Shown piece after piece: positions 23,358 to 32,977 of a DNA stretch of 43,677 nt. Made by a program: the position numbers and the translations under genes. The stretch lies in the IMG/VR virus record IMGVR_UViG_3300049043_000116, positions 1-43,677 of that record; one strand, given 5' to 3'. A model generated the notes under the pieces. The model searched no databases. It had not been told where the DNA came from and saw nothing but the letters and a program-made list of their open reading frames with translations. Each line of letters begins with the position of its first letter. Positions within the stretch are counted from its first letter, which is position 1. The stretch comes from a virus.

Positions 23358-23807
23358 TTATGAGCACGCGGTTGTGCCGATCGACTTCAGGCTTCCATTC
23401 ACTACCGTCAGCACTTGCGTGCCGCTTGCAGAGTACCCAGGCTGCTGCGTCAAGTTGGGCTGCACGAGATACCACGCGGTGCCATCCTTCGCGATTGACA
23501 CATCGCACGCCACGGCCCCAGGGTTGAGGCCGCAGAACAGATTCATGACCGAAACGGTATTGGGCGTGGCGGTCTGATACTTAAACGCGACCGTGCGGCT
23601 GTCGCCAATCGACCACGCGCCGGTGAATGTGCAGACGCGGAAGAGCTTGCTGGAGACTCCGCCAGCACGGTTGCCGAACGTCAGCGGCCCGCAGTCGCGG
23701 TCGCCACGCTCAACCTCCAGCACCGCGTCTTTGATGCGTTCTGCGGAGGATCGAGTGAACGCGACGCGCTCAACGCCAGCCGCTTTCCCGTCGGGCTTCT
23801 TGGCCAT
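23358..23807 (-). CDS. Tail-region structural protein
   Basis: An intact 149-residue protein starting MAKKPDGKAAGVERVAF. After a helical start (RSSAERIKDAVLEVE) it is beta-rich (SKLFRVCTFTGAWSIGDSRTV, TATPNTVSVMNLFCG, DVSIAKDGTAWYLV). I recall the VERVAFTR and CTFTGAWSI motifs from planctomycete phage virion proteins. It lies in a run of distal tail genes downstream of the tape measure, so a tail-tip or baseplate role is likely. Confidence 0.55.
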   Translation of the reverse strand: MAKKPDGKAAGVERVAFTRSSAERIKDAVLEVERGDRDCGPLTFGNRAGGVSSKLFRVCTFTGAWSIGDSRTVAFKYQTATPNTVSVMNLFCGLNPGAVACDVSIAKDGTAWYLVQPNLTQQPGYSASGTQVLTVVNGSLKSIGTTACS

Positions 23808-23810
23808 GCG

Positions 23811-24710
23811 TCACCCGTAGAACGGCGGCGTGCCGAAGTACGTGCTGAAATTGATCTCTTTGTAGATGCGACGATTGAGGATCGTCGGGCGGCCAGACGT
23901 GGCGAGGTCATTGGCCAGACGCATGCCGCCGCTGTCAGTCAAGGCAATGGGGTTGCTCGACGGGATCTTCTCGCCTTCGTGAATGACGAAACACCGCTTG
24001 CGGCTCGCTGCTCTCCACAAAGTTGTATCCCACGTTTGGGATGTAGAGATTCCAGCCGCTTTGGCGGTACACGAGCTCGGCCGTGACAGACCAGTATTTC
24101 ACTTGCTCGCACCCACAACCTCGATCTGCTGCTGGCCTGCGATGCCGGAGCACTTCCATTGGTGGGCGGCACCGCCAAGATACGAGCCGTTGTTTACGCA
24201 GTTCGTGACGGCGACGGCATCGGCGAGCGGAAACGATGCACGATTGCCGGAGATCGTCGCCCGCACTTCCGCCTCTTCGCTCTGCAGACCCTCAAAGAAA
24301 TCCCCGGCCGAGTTCACCAGCGCCGCACTTCGCCGTTGCCACTGCCGGCGGTGCCAGGGTGATAGTAGCCAAGAGCCGGGACGGCCGCCCCGCCGGTTGA
24401 GAACGACCAAACGTCTGGCCGCGAGAGCGGATTGACGTTGGCCTCGGCCGTTCCAGAAGCAGGCGTTCCGTAGCGATACGTGATCTCGGCGTGAAACCGA
24501 TCCGTCTCCGTGATACTGCCCTCGAGGCAGAGCAGATACGCGAACTCAGGGTGTGCTGTGCCGTGGTAGATGCCGACGGCGTCTAGCAGCGTTTGATGCG
24601 ATTCGGCCCCGTCTGTCGTGACGACGAACTTACGCTCGGCCGACGGTGACTCGCCGAACCTGTGCGGCAAAGGTTCGCGGCAGAACTTCGCGATATGAAA
24701 GAACGGCCAT
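23811..24710 (-). CDS. Distal tail protein, multiply frameshifted
   Basis: It starts MAVLSYREVLPRTFAHRFG four bases after the tape-measure stop. Ordered pieces: ERKFVVTTDGAESHQTLLDAV, HPEFAYLLCLEGSITETDRF, HAEITYRYGTP, PLSRPDVWSFSTGGAAVPAL, LVNSAGDFFEGLQSEEAEVR, NCVNNGSYLGGAAHQWKC, VKYWSVTAELVYRQSGWNLY and RRIYKEINFSTYFGTPPF. Frameshifts lie near 24660, 24330, 24110 and 23990. The place right after the tape measure is that of the distal tail protein in siphoviruses; the family itself I only know from similar phages. Confidence 0.55.
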
Positions 24711-24713
24711 TGT

Positions 24714-26900
24714 TTACCCCAGAATCTCGACGGGCTGGGCACCGATGGCGATCAGAGCGCGGCGAATCTCTTCGAGCTTCAGCAGCTGCTCGCGACGATC
24801 GGCAATCGCAGGGTCTTCGCGGGTTGCACCCAAGAACGACGAGATTCCCTCGCTCGTGCGAATGTCGTTCACCTGCAGGGCTTTTTGCGATGGGCGGCTC
24901 AGCTCGGCCAGAATGTCTTGGCGGATCTGGATGCCTTCTGCGGCGAGATTGCGGAGAGCCTGGCGGGCCTCGTCGCCGTTGATCTCGCGAGCGTTGAATG
25001 CTGACCGCACTTCCTTGAAGTCGTCAAGGATTGACCGCGACGGCTTCAACAAGTTGGCATCGAGCCCACGGGCCTCGAAGCGTCGCAGGCGGTCTTGGGC
25101 TTGGGCTTCGGAGGCGGCCCCCTTGGCGAGCCGCAGCCGCTCCTCGGCGGCAAAGATGCCAGCCGCGTCGCTCTTGGCTCTGGCCTGAAACAAAGCCTCC
25201 TCGGCGTTGCGCTGCTCAAGCGCGCGATTGCGGCCATGTCTTTCATCAGCTGCAGGCGAGACTGCTCGGAGGCGGGCAGCGATTGGGTGGCCAGCTCGCC
25301 AACGCGAGAGCGGGCGTCTTCGGCCGCTTTGCGGGCCGCGTCGCTGGCGGCCTTGGCAGCGTCGGCGTCTCGCTTGCGGGCGTCGGCCAGGCTCGTCAGC
25401 CGGGCGGTGAATGCCTTGGCTGCGGCGTCCACCTGCTCGAAGGCAAACTTCTGGTAGATCGTTTCGTTGTTCGGCTGCCTTTGCCTGCTCTGTCAGGTCG
25501 AAGAACAGGTTGCTGATTTCCTGCGGCACGCGGCCTAGACCGCCCACCTGATCGACAAGCTGCTTCAGGGCAGACTCGGCCTGGCTCAAAGAGTTTTGCG
25601 CGAAGTCCACCTGGGTGATCTCGGGCACCTTCACGCTTCGCGGGCACGCTGGCCAAATGCGGACGCAGCGTTGCCGGCCTCTTGAAATGCGGCAATGTTC
25701 TTGCGCACCGAGACAGACACATCGTCCATCTTGGCGGCTACGTTTTCGCTTGCACTCTCACCACTTAGGCCGTACTCGACCAGCTTCTCGGCGAGAATGC
25801 CAACGCCAACACCGATTGCCCCTACGACTGTTGCGCTAAGCAAACCTCGCACTGCAGTTTTCAAAATGCCAGTGGCACCGGCCGCAATTCCTGCGGCAGT
25901 CGCATATCCTCCAGCGGCGAGCGCAGCCTTCGTAAATGAGTCCGCCAATCCACGAAGACCGACCTTTAATGCCTCACGATTTGCGATAGCCAAGCCTGCA
26001 CCAATGGCGGGCAGGATGTTGTTTGCCAGCGGCAGGGCGGCCTCCGACAGCAGAGCGAACGCCTGGCCGAGCGTGCTGATCGCCTTGCTTGTGGCGTTTG
26101 CAATCTCTCGCACGTCGATCTTTGCCAGAAACTCGACGGCAGCCTGGGCAGCCTGCGTCAGGCTAGGGGCAAGCTCTGCGACCAGCCGAGCAGAAAATCC
26201 ACGAATGGCATCGGCAGCCAGCGACAACGCATCGTCGAGCTGGGCAATGTCGCCAATCTGCTCTGGCCGCAGCACAAGCCCAAGCCGCTGCGCCTCCTTG
26301 GTCATCCGCTCAAGGTAGCCGGCTCCCTCCTGAAAGATCGGCACGAGCTCTACGCCGCTCTTGCCGAACAATCCGACTGCGGCAGCAGCCTGTTGCGCCG
26401 GGCCTGGCAGCTGCGTCAAGGCAGATGCCACGGCGTTGAACGCTTCGCCGGGCGAGAGCCGCGACAAGTCGCTGACCGACAGGCCGAGATCGCCGAACGA
26501 CTTGATTGCAGCTTTGTTGCCGGTCTGGGCTTCGCCGAGGTTTACGGTGAGCTTTTGGATCGCACGCCCGAACGTCTCTCAGCGAAACGCCAGACTGCCC
26601 GGCCGCCAGCTGGTAGCCCTGGATCACGTTGGCCGCGATGCCCGTCCGCTTGGAAAGGTCGTCCACCTGGGCCACGGCACCGGCAGTGCCAGTGATGAAC
26701 GACGAGAAGGCCGACCCGGCTGCACGGATCGAGCCGATGAACACCCGCGACAGCTCAATCGTTTTCAGAGTCGAGACATCGGCCGCCGTCTTCTTGGCGG
26801 CATACCCGAGCTTCTGCAGCTCGACGACGCCCGCGTTGATGCCTTGGGACATGCCCACGGCAGAGGCCGACAGATTGAATCCGAGACTGACTTGCGCCAT
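24714..26900 (-). CDS. Tail tape measure protein, frameshifted
   Basis: It starts MAQVSLGFNLSASAVGMSQ. It is about 730 residues and is the longest gene. The N-terminus is the usual tape-measure helical start (GINAGVVELQKLGYAAKKTA). A domain follows with VDDLSKRTGIAANVIQGYQ, LTQLPGPAQQAAAAVGLFGK and GAGYLERMTKEAQRLGL, then a hydrophobic, Ala/Gly-rich stretch (GILKTAVRGLLSATVVGAI), and a long coiled-coil end. It sets tail length and is ejected with the DNA. Frameshifts lie near 26580, 25635, 25480 and 25230. Confidence 0.8.
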
Positions 26901-26905
26901 GGCTA

Positions 26906-27211
26906 TTACTTGCCGAGATCGGCCGCCATCCGGCGAAGCGTCTCGGCGATCTGTGTGGGGTGTTGTGGTGCCCTGTCTTCGATGGGCACAAAATCTTCAG
27001 CGGTGGGAATCTGGCCTTTCGTGTATGGGGCGACCAATGCGCTCATCACCATGCCTGTCTGCAGCCACGGGTGATCGAGGGGGCAAAACCATCGGCTGAA
27101 CGCAATCCAGCTGGAGAACTCTCGGGAATCCATCTGATCGATTTCGGCGACGGTTTTTTTGAGGTGGCTCGCCAGGCGGTACTTGAATTGCACCGTCGGA
27201 CGAGCATTCAT
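26906..27211 (-). CDS. Tail assembly chaperone, second frame (GpT/DUF4035-like)
   Basis: An intact 101-residue protein, MNARPTVQFKYRLASHL. The segment KTVAEIDQMDSREFSSWIAF matches the short helical DUF4035 pattern found just before tape-measure genes. Its ATG overlaps the TGA of gene 27208-27561 and is in the -1 frame of it. In lambda-like phages the two chaperones are made as a short form and a frameshifted fusion; that is plausible here. Confidence 0.6.
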   Translation of the reverse strand: MNARPTVQFKYRLASHLKKTVAEIDQMDSREFSSWIAFSRWFCPLDHPWLQTGMVMSALVAPYTKGQIPTAEDFVPIEDRAPQHPTQIAETLRRMAADLGK

Positions 27212-27561
27212 TCCCCCGCGATTTTCTTAATCTCCTCCTCTGTCAGAGCGTTGTGCGTGAGGGCCGCTTGCCACAGTTTGTGCATGACATCGCTCGACCG
27301 CTTCTTGAGCGCCGCCACGCCTTCGTCGCCTGCGAAGAGCAGCTGCCCTTTGTCGTCGCAGAGCGTGCGGCTCAACAGCTCGGAGCGAAAGTCTGGAATT
27401 GCCTTGCCATCTCCTTGAATGAGTTTCAGCTCGTAGGAGTCGCGGTCGCCTACGCTCATCAGTCGCAGGCACACTTTGCCGTCGCCGCCGAGCTCGGGGC
27501 AACTGACCGTGATGATCTTGGCGTCGGGGGCGTTGTCGATTTGTTCGCGTGTCAGCGGCAT
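27208..27561 (-). CDS. Tail assembly chaperone, first frame (GpG-like)
   Basis: An intact 117-residue protein, MPLTREQIDNAPDAKIITV. Segments KVCLRLMSVGDRDSYELKLI and LLSRTLCDDKGQLLFAG, then LTEEEIKKIAGE, match the phage TAC family. It ends in a run of five G followed by AATGA, where a -1 slip would fuse it to the next gene. It guides tape measure folding before tail assembly. Confidence 0.65.
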   Translation of the reverse strand: MPLTREQIDNAPDAKIITVSCPELGGDGKVCLRLMSVGDRDSYELKLIQGDGKAIPDFRSELLSRTLCDDKGQLLFAGDEGVAALKKRSSDVMHKLWQAALTHNALTEEEIKKIAGE

Positions 27562-27562
27562 T

Positions 27563-27880
27563 TCATTGATCCAGGAGGGTGAACGTGACGGTGTAACGGG
27601 TGACGCCGTTCAACTCCGACACGACTTGCATGGATTCCCATACTGCCGTGTTTGTCAAACTTTGGCCGCCGCCGGACACAGTCAGCGAACCACGCTGGCC
27701 ATACTCCCCGATGCCGACATTCGCGGCCCCAAGGCACGTGACTGCGAGCGTGCCGGCCTGATCGGTCCAGCGAACCGTGCGACCCTTGACTGGCCCGCCG
27801 TAGCTCCAGCTCAGGCCAGTCACCTCAAGGAAATTGGAGCCGCGCCAGTTGACGGTGATGCCGGTTGAGTACGAAGCCAC
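27563..27880 (-). CDS. Small tail protein between tube and chaperone genes
   Basis: It starts at GTG (ASYSTGITVNWRGSNF) after GGAGG. The 105 residues are intact and all-beta: FLEVTGLSWSYGGPVKG, LAVTCLGAANVGIGEYG, VTRYTVTFTLLDQ. The position between the tail tube protein and the chaperones suggests a tail decoration or tube-terminating role. I recall the same pattern in related phages but have no functional label. Confidence 0.5.
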   Translation of the reverse strand: MASYSTGITVNWRGSNFLEVTGLSWSYGGPVKGRTVRWTDQAGTLAVTCLGAANVGIGEYGQRGSLTVSGGGQSLTNTAVWESMQVVSELNGVTRYTVTFTLLDQ

Positions 27881-27899
27881 GGGAAACCTCCGTGGCGGC

Positions 27900-28275
27900 T
27901 CAAGCCAGCTGGAACTCTGCCGAGCCCCGGATCACGTCGTTTACGGTGAGCGAGACGCTCGACGAGTTGCACGTGGCTGCCACACTCAGGGAGATGCCGC
28001 CCGTGATCGCCAGCGTGCCGGTGGCATTCTGCGGCGATCATGTTGGTGCCGATGTATTCGATGCTGACCGTCTTGCCGGTGTCGCCTCCCTGCGTGCCGA
28101 CGAGCGGCCGAGAAATCGAAAGGACCGACTGCCCAGCCGTCTGGCCGAGGTGCGACACGTCGATGTTATCGGTGCCGCCGCCAGTGTTGCCGATCGTGTA
28201 GGTGATGCTCGTCACCGTGAAGTTCGTGCCGCCAAACGAGAAGGTCGTGCCCGCACCGGCATGGGGAGTGGACAT
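27900..28275 (-). CDS. Probable major tail (tube) protein, frameshifted
   Basis: It starts MSTPHAGAGTTFSFGGTNF after AAGGAG. The first 80 residues (VTSITYTIGNTGGGTDNIDV, SHLGQTAGQSVLSISRPLVG) and, after a frameshift near 28035, LAITGGISLSVAATCNSSSVSL and a final SAEFQLA make about 124 residues of beta structure. The DNIDVSHLG segment with nearby Thr/Gly loops is typical of tail tube proteins. It lies between the tail completion gene and the chaperones, the usual place. Confidence 0.6.
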
Positions 28276-28278
28276 CTA

Positions 28279-28708
28279 CTAGCTCTCCTTCCACATCACG
28301 TCGTAGGTCTGTGTGATCTGATACGCCGGCGGCAACTCGGCGCCGGCGAGCGAAACAAAGTCGTCAACCTCGTTTTCGAGTGACGTTTGTTCCACGCTTA
28401 TATTGTCCAACGTGCCGCCGTACCCATCCAGAACGACACGCATGGCGTCGGCCACGTCGCGGGCCTGGTCGTAGGTCGCGCCGTAGATTGCAAAATCGAG
28501 CGTGACGCGGGGCATGCCCATCGGGTTTTTCAGCGTCTGCTCTCGGCGGATGCCCGCACGGCGATACGTCACAAACGGCAGGCCGACGGTTGCGCCGGTG
28601 TGATCCTTCCACAGGGGCCTGCACCGGAAAGACCTTTGAGCCGATCAGCGTGGACACGGCAGTGGTCGTGACAAGGGCAGACCGCAGCACGGCTTCAGGG
28701 CTTTTCAT
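28279..28708 (-). CDS. DUF3168-type tail completion protein, frameshifted
   Basis: It starts MKSPEAVLRSALVTTTAVSTL, its ATG overlapping the upstream stop, with GGGGA before it. After a frameshift near 28620 it continues VTYRRAGIRREQTLKNPMG, MPRVTLDFAIYGATYDQARDV and ADAMRVVLDGYGG, ending QTYDVMWKES. This is the DUF3168 pattern (FP.A..G...PFV-Y, then D...VQ/DFAIYG...A). The protein caps the tail tube at the head side. Confidence 0.65.
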
Positions 28709-29496
28709 CCGAGATCCCCGTATTTCTTCTGGTACTCTGCGCATGGCCAGCGTGAGGGCTCGACGCATCTCCGTGTCGAGGATGCTCTGCATCTGGCCCT
28801 TTGACTGGTTGAACGCCTTCTGGAGCGGTCTGCGTAGGCGTGGCACCGCGAACCTGCCCAGTAGCGATGAAGTCTGTTGGACACTCGCCACGGCCTCCGC
28901 TGTATTGCGAGCCCGTGTACGAAAACGGCCCGCGAGTCTTCAGCGATGACAGGATGCCACGGCCTGCCACAGGGGCCTTCTCACGCTGAATGATCGTGCG
29001 AATCCTTCCGCCCATGATTACACGCTTGCGGCTGTTTTGTTTGCTCTTTCCTGCCGTGCGTGGCCGAGTTCCAAACTCGACAAGGTGCGAGTGGTACGCC
29101 CGATTGGGGCCTTTCAGCACGCTGCCGCCGGAGAACGCCGGCGTTGCCATCTTCTGGCTCTTGGTGTTTGTCGGCCTGCGGAAGCCGATCACGACAACGC
29201 CCACGGGCAGCTTCGCCCGGTTGTTGGTGTATTTCCGCTCCACCTTCGTGACGCTTGCCAGAAGGTTGCCCGTTACTTCTCGAAATGTTCGACACCTGCC
29301 TGCGGAGTGCGTCCTGCCCAGGCTTGGCGGCCTTTCGCAGGGCACGCAGCTGGTACTCGAGGCTGACGTCTTTGGGCAGCGACTTGAGGGCATCAGCCAC
29401 TTCGTTGAGAGCCGTCAGCCCATACTGCTGCTTGGCAAACTTGCCTTTACCAATCGCGAGCTTCAGGAGGGACGGGCCTTCGGCGAACACGCTCAT
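28705..29496 (-). CDS. HK97 gp10-like head-tail protein, frameshifted
   Basis: It starts MSVFAEGPSLLKLAIGKGK after AGGAG. Ordered pieces: LNEVADALKSLPKDVSLEYQ, ALRKAAKPGQDALRRQV, REVTGNLLASVTKVERKY, SHLVEFGTRPRT, KAFNQSKGQMQSILDTEM, ending EYQKKYGDLG overlapping the next start. The HK97 gp10 family shows the same ALRKAAKP, SxxVEFGT order. The VEFGTxPR motif is a good marker. Frameshifts lie near 29290, 28890 and 28740. It joins head and tail. Confidence 0.65.
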
Positions 29497-29813
29497 GGCA
29501 CGGTCTCCTGGCAGATCAGCTCGTGCTCGCTGCGGTTGCCGTGCTCGAGCAGGCTCACGATGTCGAGCGTCCGAGACCGCCACGAGAGCCGCATGTTCTG
29601 GTTGAGGCCGGGCAGGTAACGCATCTTCACGCGGTGCGTGATCGCGATTTCAAGCTGGCCAGCCCCAAGAGATTCACGGGCCGACACGCCTTCGACGCTC
29701 GCCCACACGGCGGACGAATCGCTCCAGGCCAGCACCGTCTCGCCGAGGGCATTGGTCGTGCCGCTGGCAATCTGAACCGTGACGCGCTCCCGAAGCTCGC
29801 CTGGGCGGATCAT
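29493..29813 (-). CDS. Phage head-tail adaptor (head closure) protein
   Basis: The start MIRPGELRERVTVQIASGTT is chosen because it matches the family N-terminus and overlaps the upstream stop (TGATG). The 106-residue product is intact: WSDSSAVWASVEGVSARESL, EIAITHRVKMRYLPGLNQ, RSRTLDIVSLLEHGNRSEHE and LICQETV. It is a standard SPP1 gp16-like/Phage_H_T_join protein. It closes the portal channel after packaging and connects the tail. Confidence 0.75.
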   Translation of the reverse strand: MIRPGELRERVTVQIASGTTNALGETVLAWSDSSAVWASVEGVSARESLGAGQLEIAITHRVKMRYLPGLNQNMRLSWRSRTLDIVSLLEHGNRSEHELICQETVP

Positions 29814-30422
29814 CGGTAGGAGCCCCAGCGTTGCGAGTCGAGCGGAGATTGCACCCCGAACTGGAATCTCCCCAGCTGACACGTTGTCTGCGGCCATGCG
29901 TCGCTCGTACCACAGGGCCACCAGCATCAACATGGCGTGCCGGATCGCCGCCGGAACGCTCGCGGCCGCTCGGGCCGTAGCCTGCCCACCACGTCACGGC
30001 GTGTGCCCCTTGGTCGATTCGGTGCGGCGGCCAGGTGCCAGCGTAGATCGGCAGCACCGTGCCGGGCGTCGCCTGGCGATCGACGCGGAATTGATCCACG
30101 GCGTAGGTGCCAGTCGAGCCGCCGTCCGACGTAAACGTCAGGCTGACGGCCGTGGCCGTGCCGCTCCGCCACCATCGGCGGGCGTGGCAGGTCGATGGGA
30201 TTGATGCCGCTCGTCGGGAAGCGGTCGAACCGCATGACCCACTGCGTGTGCACGAGCGTGCGGTCAAGGTACTGCTCGCACCACTCGCGAGCTGCCGTGA
30301 TGAGCGTGGAGATGTAGGCGTCGTCGGTGGACGTATCGACGCGGCAGCTGCGCCTTCGCCTCGGCCACCGTCACCGGCTCAACGGCTGGCGGAGTCTGGC
30401 GGGTCAGGCTTGTGTATTGCAC
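29810..30422 (-). CDS. gp6-like head-tail connector protein, frameshifted
   Basis: It starts at GTG (QYTSLTRQTPPAVEP) after GAGGAG. Pieces: VTVAEAKAQL, DAYISTLITAAREWCEQYLD, TLVHTQWVMRFDRFP, FTSDGGSTGTYAVDQFRVD, VTWWAGYGPSA, IRHAMLMLVALWYERR and a last segment ending RWGSYR. This matches the phage gp6/phiE125 gp8 connector family (vtLaeaK..LRvd...D..i..li.aAre..E...). Frameshifts lie near 30340, 30170, 29970 and 29830. It forms a ring under the portal. Confidence 0.65.
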
Positions 30423-30615
30423 GCTTGGCTCTCCTCTTTGGCGTAGCGTCCGCCGTTTCGACCACGGGCTCGAGGGCCGCCGTCTCGATCAGCTCTGGCT
30501 GTGTGTCACGCACCGCTGCCCGCTGGGCCACGAGCTGCGAGGCCAGCCCGTGCGGGATGTCCACCGACTGGCCCTTGCGGTATGCCCGCCACGCTCTGAC
30601 GAATTTGATTTTCAC
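30379..30615 (-). CDS. Small head-region protein
   Basis: It starts at GTG (KIKFVRAWRAYRKGQSVD), which overlaps the upstream stop (GTGA). The 78-residue product is intact: a short beta N-terminus with KGQSVDIPHGLASQLVAQRAAV, then an acidic and finally basic tail (PKRRAKRAIHKP). Small proteins of this kind commonly lie between capsid and connector genes. The function is unknown. Confidence 0.5.
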   Translation of the reverse strand: MKIKFVRAWRAYRKGQSVDIPHGLASQLVAQRAAVRDTQPELIETAALEPVVETADATPKRRAKRAIHKPDPPDSASR

Positions 30616-31349
30616 GGTCGAGGCACGCTCCATGCAGTTTCGGGACGCTTTCCGCCGTTGGTGAATTCCGTTGTCCACTGGAAAACCGGCTTGCCGAGAT
30701 CCTTGCCGGGCCACGTCACGACATACTCGCCGTGGCCGAGCACGACACGCGGCGACACAAAAACCCGGTTGCCGCTCTCCGCGCAAGTTCTTCCACCAGT
30801 AGATGTCTGGATCGACGCGGCCTTCGTTCCATGAGCCGTCTGGCCCTGGCGTGCTCCAGAACCACGGCTTTCGGTTTCGCTTCAGGGCGGCCGTGCTGAT
30901 GACCGTGAGGCCGAAGTGGGCCGAGTCCACCTCCTGCACTGGTTCCGAGAACCAGCTCGTCGGCACGCTTGTGCTGCCGCCCTCTGGCGGATTGTCCAAC
31001 GTGCCCTTCAGCGAGAGCATCGGCCGGCCGTCTTCCCGTTTGGTCTGCAGGCCCGTGATCGCGTCGCACTGAAACGTCATCGCCAACGCAAACAAGTGCT
31101 CCACGTCTTCCTTGGTGAAAAACGTGTCGTAGTCGATCGTCAGCAGATATTCCGCCTTGTCGATAAATTGCTCCATGACGCGGGTGTTGACCTGATCCCG
31201 AAACGCACCAGTGCCCATCGTGGGGCGAATCCCGAGCGGCATGAGGGCCTGCGCCACGCAAAGTGGTTGGCCGTAAACGACAGCCTCGGCATCGACAGGA
31301 TGGCTTCGACGCGAATATCGGCCTCGGTGCCACCTACCTTAACGATCAT
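30612..31349 (-). CDS. GT-A glycosyltransferase-like protein in the head module, frameshifted
   Basis: It starts MIVKVGGTEADIRVEAILS after GGAG. Pieces: PRLSFTANHFA, RVMEQFIDKAEYLLTIDYDTFF, TKEDVEHLFALAMTFQCDAIT, HFGLTVISTAALK, DPDIYWWKNLRE and, in another frame, SPRVVLGHGEYVVTWPG, ending TAWSVPRP. The DYD after LLTI is a DxD metal site of nucleotide-sugar enzymes. Its place directly after the capsid gene suggests it might glycosylate the virion, or it may be a cargo gene. Frameshifts lie near 31260 and 30780. Confidence 0.55.
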
Positions 31350-31368
31350 GCGTGACTCCAAAACGAGA

Positions 31369-31396
31369 GCGGGCCGCCCCTAGTGGAGCGGCCCGC
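31369..31396 (-). terminator. Hairpin after the major capsid gene
   Basis: A perfect nine-base-pair GC-rich stem, GCGGGCCGC and GCGGCCCGC, encloses a ten-base loop in the 78-base gap between the capsid stop and the next start. On the minus strand it is followed by CTCTCGTTTTGG, a weak T run. Such partial terminators after capsid genes lower expression of genes further along. No gene lies in the gap. Confidence 0.55.
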
Positions 31397-31427
31397 CCAG
31401 TTTGCACGCTGCGTCAAGCCGTTAGGC

Positions 31428-32759
31428 TCACGCACCCACAAGGCCGATGACCGAACCGGCCACGCTCGAGGTGCCGAGCGAGTGGTGAGCGATCGCCACG
31501 CGGGCCGAAGCTTTGACGACGGTCTGCTCGCTGAGGAAGTTCACCTGATCGCTGGACGCGATTTCGATGCCCTGACGGATACCGAAATAGGAGCTGTTCG
31601 CCAGGTTGGCGTACAGCGCCATGATGACGCCCGTGCTGTCCGAGCCGGCCGGGAGCCGATCGGTCAGCGCGACTTCCGAGCCGAGGAACGTCAGGCCCAT
31701 GCCCTGCGTGAGGCCCACCGACCCGCCCTGTGAGAGGTCGAGGTTCTGCATGCAGGTGGCGAAGAAGAACGGCGAGACGTACCACTTGGCACCCTGCCGC
31801 GAATGCTGCGGCATGGCCGCCATCATCGCGAGCAGGTCGGCCCGAGTCACCTCGTCGGGGGTGTCACCGGCAGCCGTCACGAGGGACGCCGCGTAGGTGG
31901 CACCAGACGAGGCCAGGAGCCCGCCCGTGTGGGTCGTGACAAGGCCGGCCACGCTCGGGGCGTTCGCCGGGTTGCCGCTCCACGCCGCAGCCTCGATCGC
32001 GTTCGCGAGCGACAGGCCGAGCTCGGCCGCCACCCAGTCTGCAATCGAGATGACCGAGTCCTGCAGGAGCTCGTTCGCGATGATCGTCGCGGCCCGTGAC
32101 CTTGCGAGCGGTCAGCGTCACGTTGCTGATCGTCGGGCCTCGCTGGCGGTGATCGCCACGTTCTCATCTTGCCACTGGGCCGTCACGCCGCCCGTCCGAC
32201 GCGGAAACACGAGCACGTCGCTCGGCATCTGCACGTTGGTGGCGTTCTGGGCGAAGGCCGAATACCTGGTCAACCAGGCGGATCACAGTGCTCGACAGGA
32301 TGTCGGGGACGGTCGTCGAGCCGGTCGTGGCACCAGTCGAGCCGAGAGCACGGGCCTCGACGCCGTGATCCTGGCACCACCGCTTGGCGTCGGCGTCGCC
32401 GCCCTTCGCCTTGAACCACATGCCGACCTGGTAGGCGTCTTCGGCCCTCTGGAACGCACGGAGTCGGCCCGAGAACGGGACAGCCTCGATGCGGACCTTG
32501 TCGGCCGAACGCTCCTCGGCGACCTCTGGGGCCGGGGTGCAGCGGTCAACCACGGCCCGCAGGCTCTTGGCCGACTCAACCACGCTGGCTCGAATTCGAT
32601 CTTCTTGCCGAGCTTGGCCGCGTCGGCGGTCAGCGTCTCGAGTTCCAGATCGCGCTCGGCGATCTCCTCGTCGGCGTCGGTCGATTCGATCGCACGCACG
32701 GCGTCGATACGGTTGGCGAGGGCAGCCGCCTCGTCCTGAAGCTTCTTGAGGTTGTCCAC
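31428..32759 (-). CDS. HK97-type major capsid protein, frameshifted
   Basis: It starts at GTG (DNLKKLQDEAAALANRID). Residues 1-60 are the coiled-coil delta (scaffold) domain. After frameshifts the HK97 fold follows: VPDILSSTVIRLVDQVFG, VLVFPRRTGGVTAQWQDENV, ARTIIANELLQDSVISIADW, AAELGLSLANAIEAAAWSGN, GLTFLGSEVALTDRLPAG and a last GSVIGLVGA. About 440 residues, normal for an uncleaved HK97 capsid. Frameshifts lie near 32590, 32270 and 32110. It forms the icosahedral shell. Confidence 0.8.
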
Positions 32760-32854
32760 GTGTTGAATCTCCGCCGGCGGTATTGCCGATGGAGTCCAAC
32801 CTGCCACTAGGCGTGGCCCCTCTTCGGAGCAGCGCACTTCGGAAAGTGTTGTTT

Positions 32855-32977
32855 TTACAAACGCCAGCAGCGAACGCCGCACCGTGGGCAACGCAAATAC
32901 CGCTGCCGCTCCTCACCGCATGGGCGGCTGGATCGCGTCCGCAGTCGTTCGCCACAGGTGCAGCGTGGTTCAGCCAC
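32855..32977 (-). CDS. Small zinc-ribbon protein between protease and capsid
   Basis: A 40-residue frame starting at GTG (AEPRCTCGERLRTRS) after GAGG. It has two Cys pairs, CTCG and CPRCG, and further Cys near the end (GVRCWRL), the pattern of an Ogr/Delta-like zinc ribbon. It overlaps the last codons of the protease gene by 8 bases. It may be a late-gene activator or an assembly factor. The gap 32760-32854 shows a hairpin CACTT-tccg-AAGTG but no other gene. Confidence 0.5.
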   Translation of the reverse strand: MAEPRCTCGERLRTRSSRPCGEERQRYLRCPRCGVRCWRL

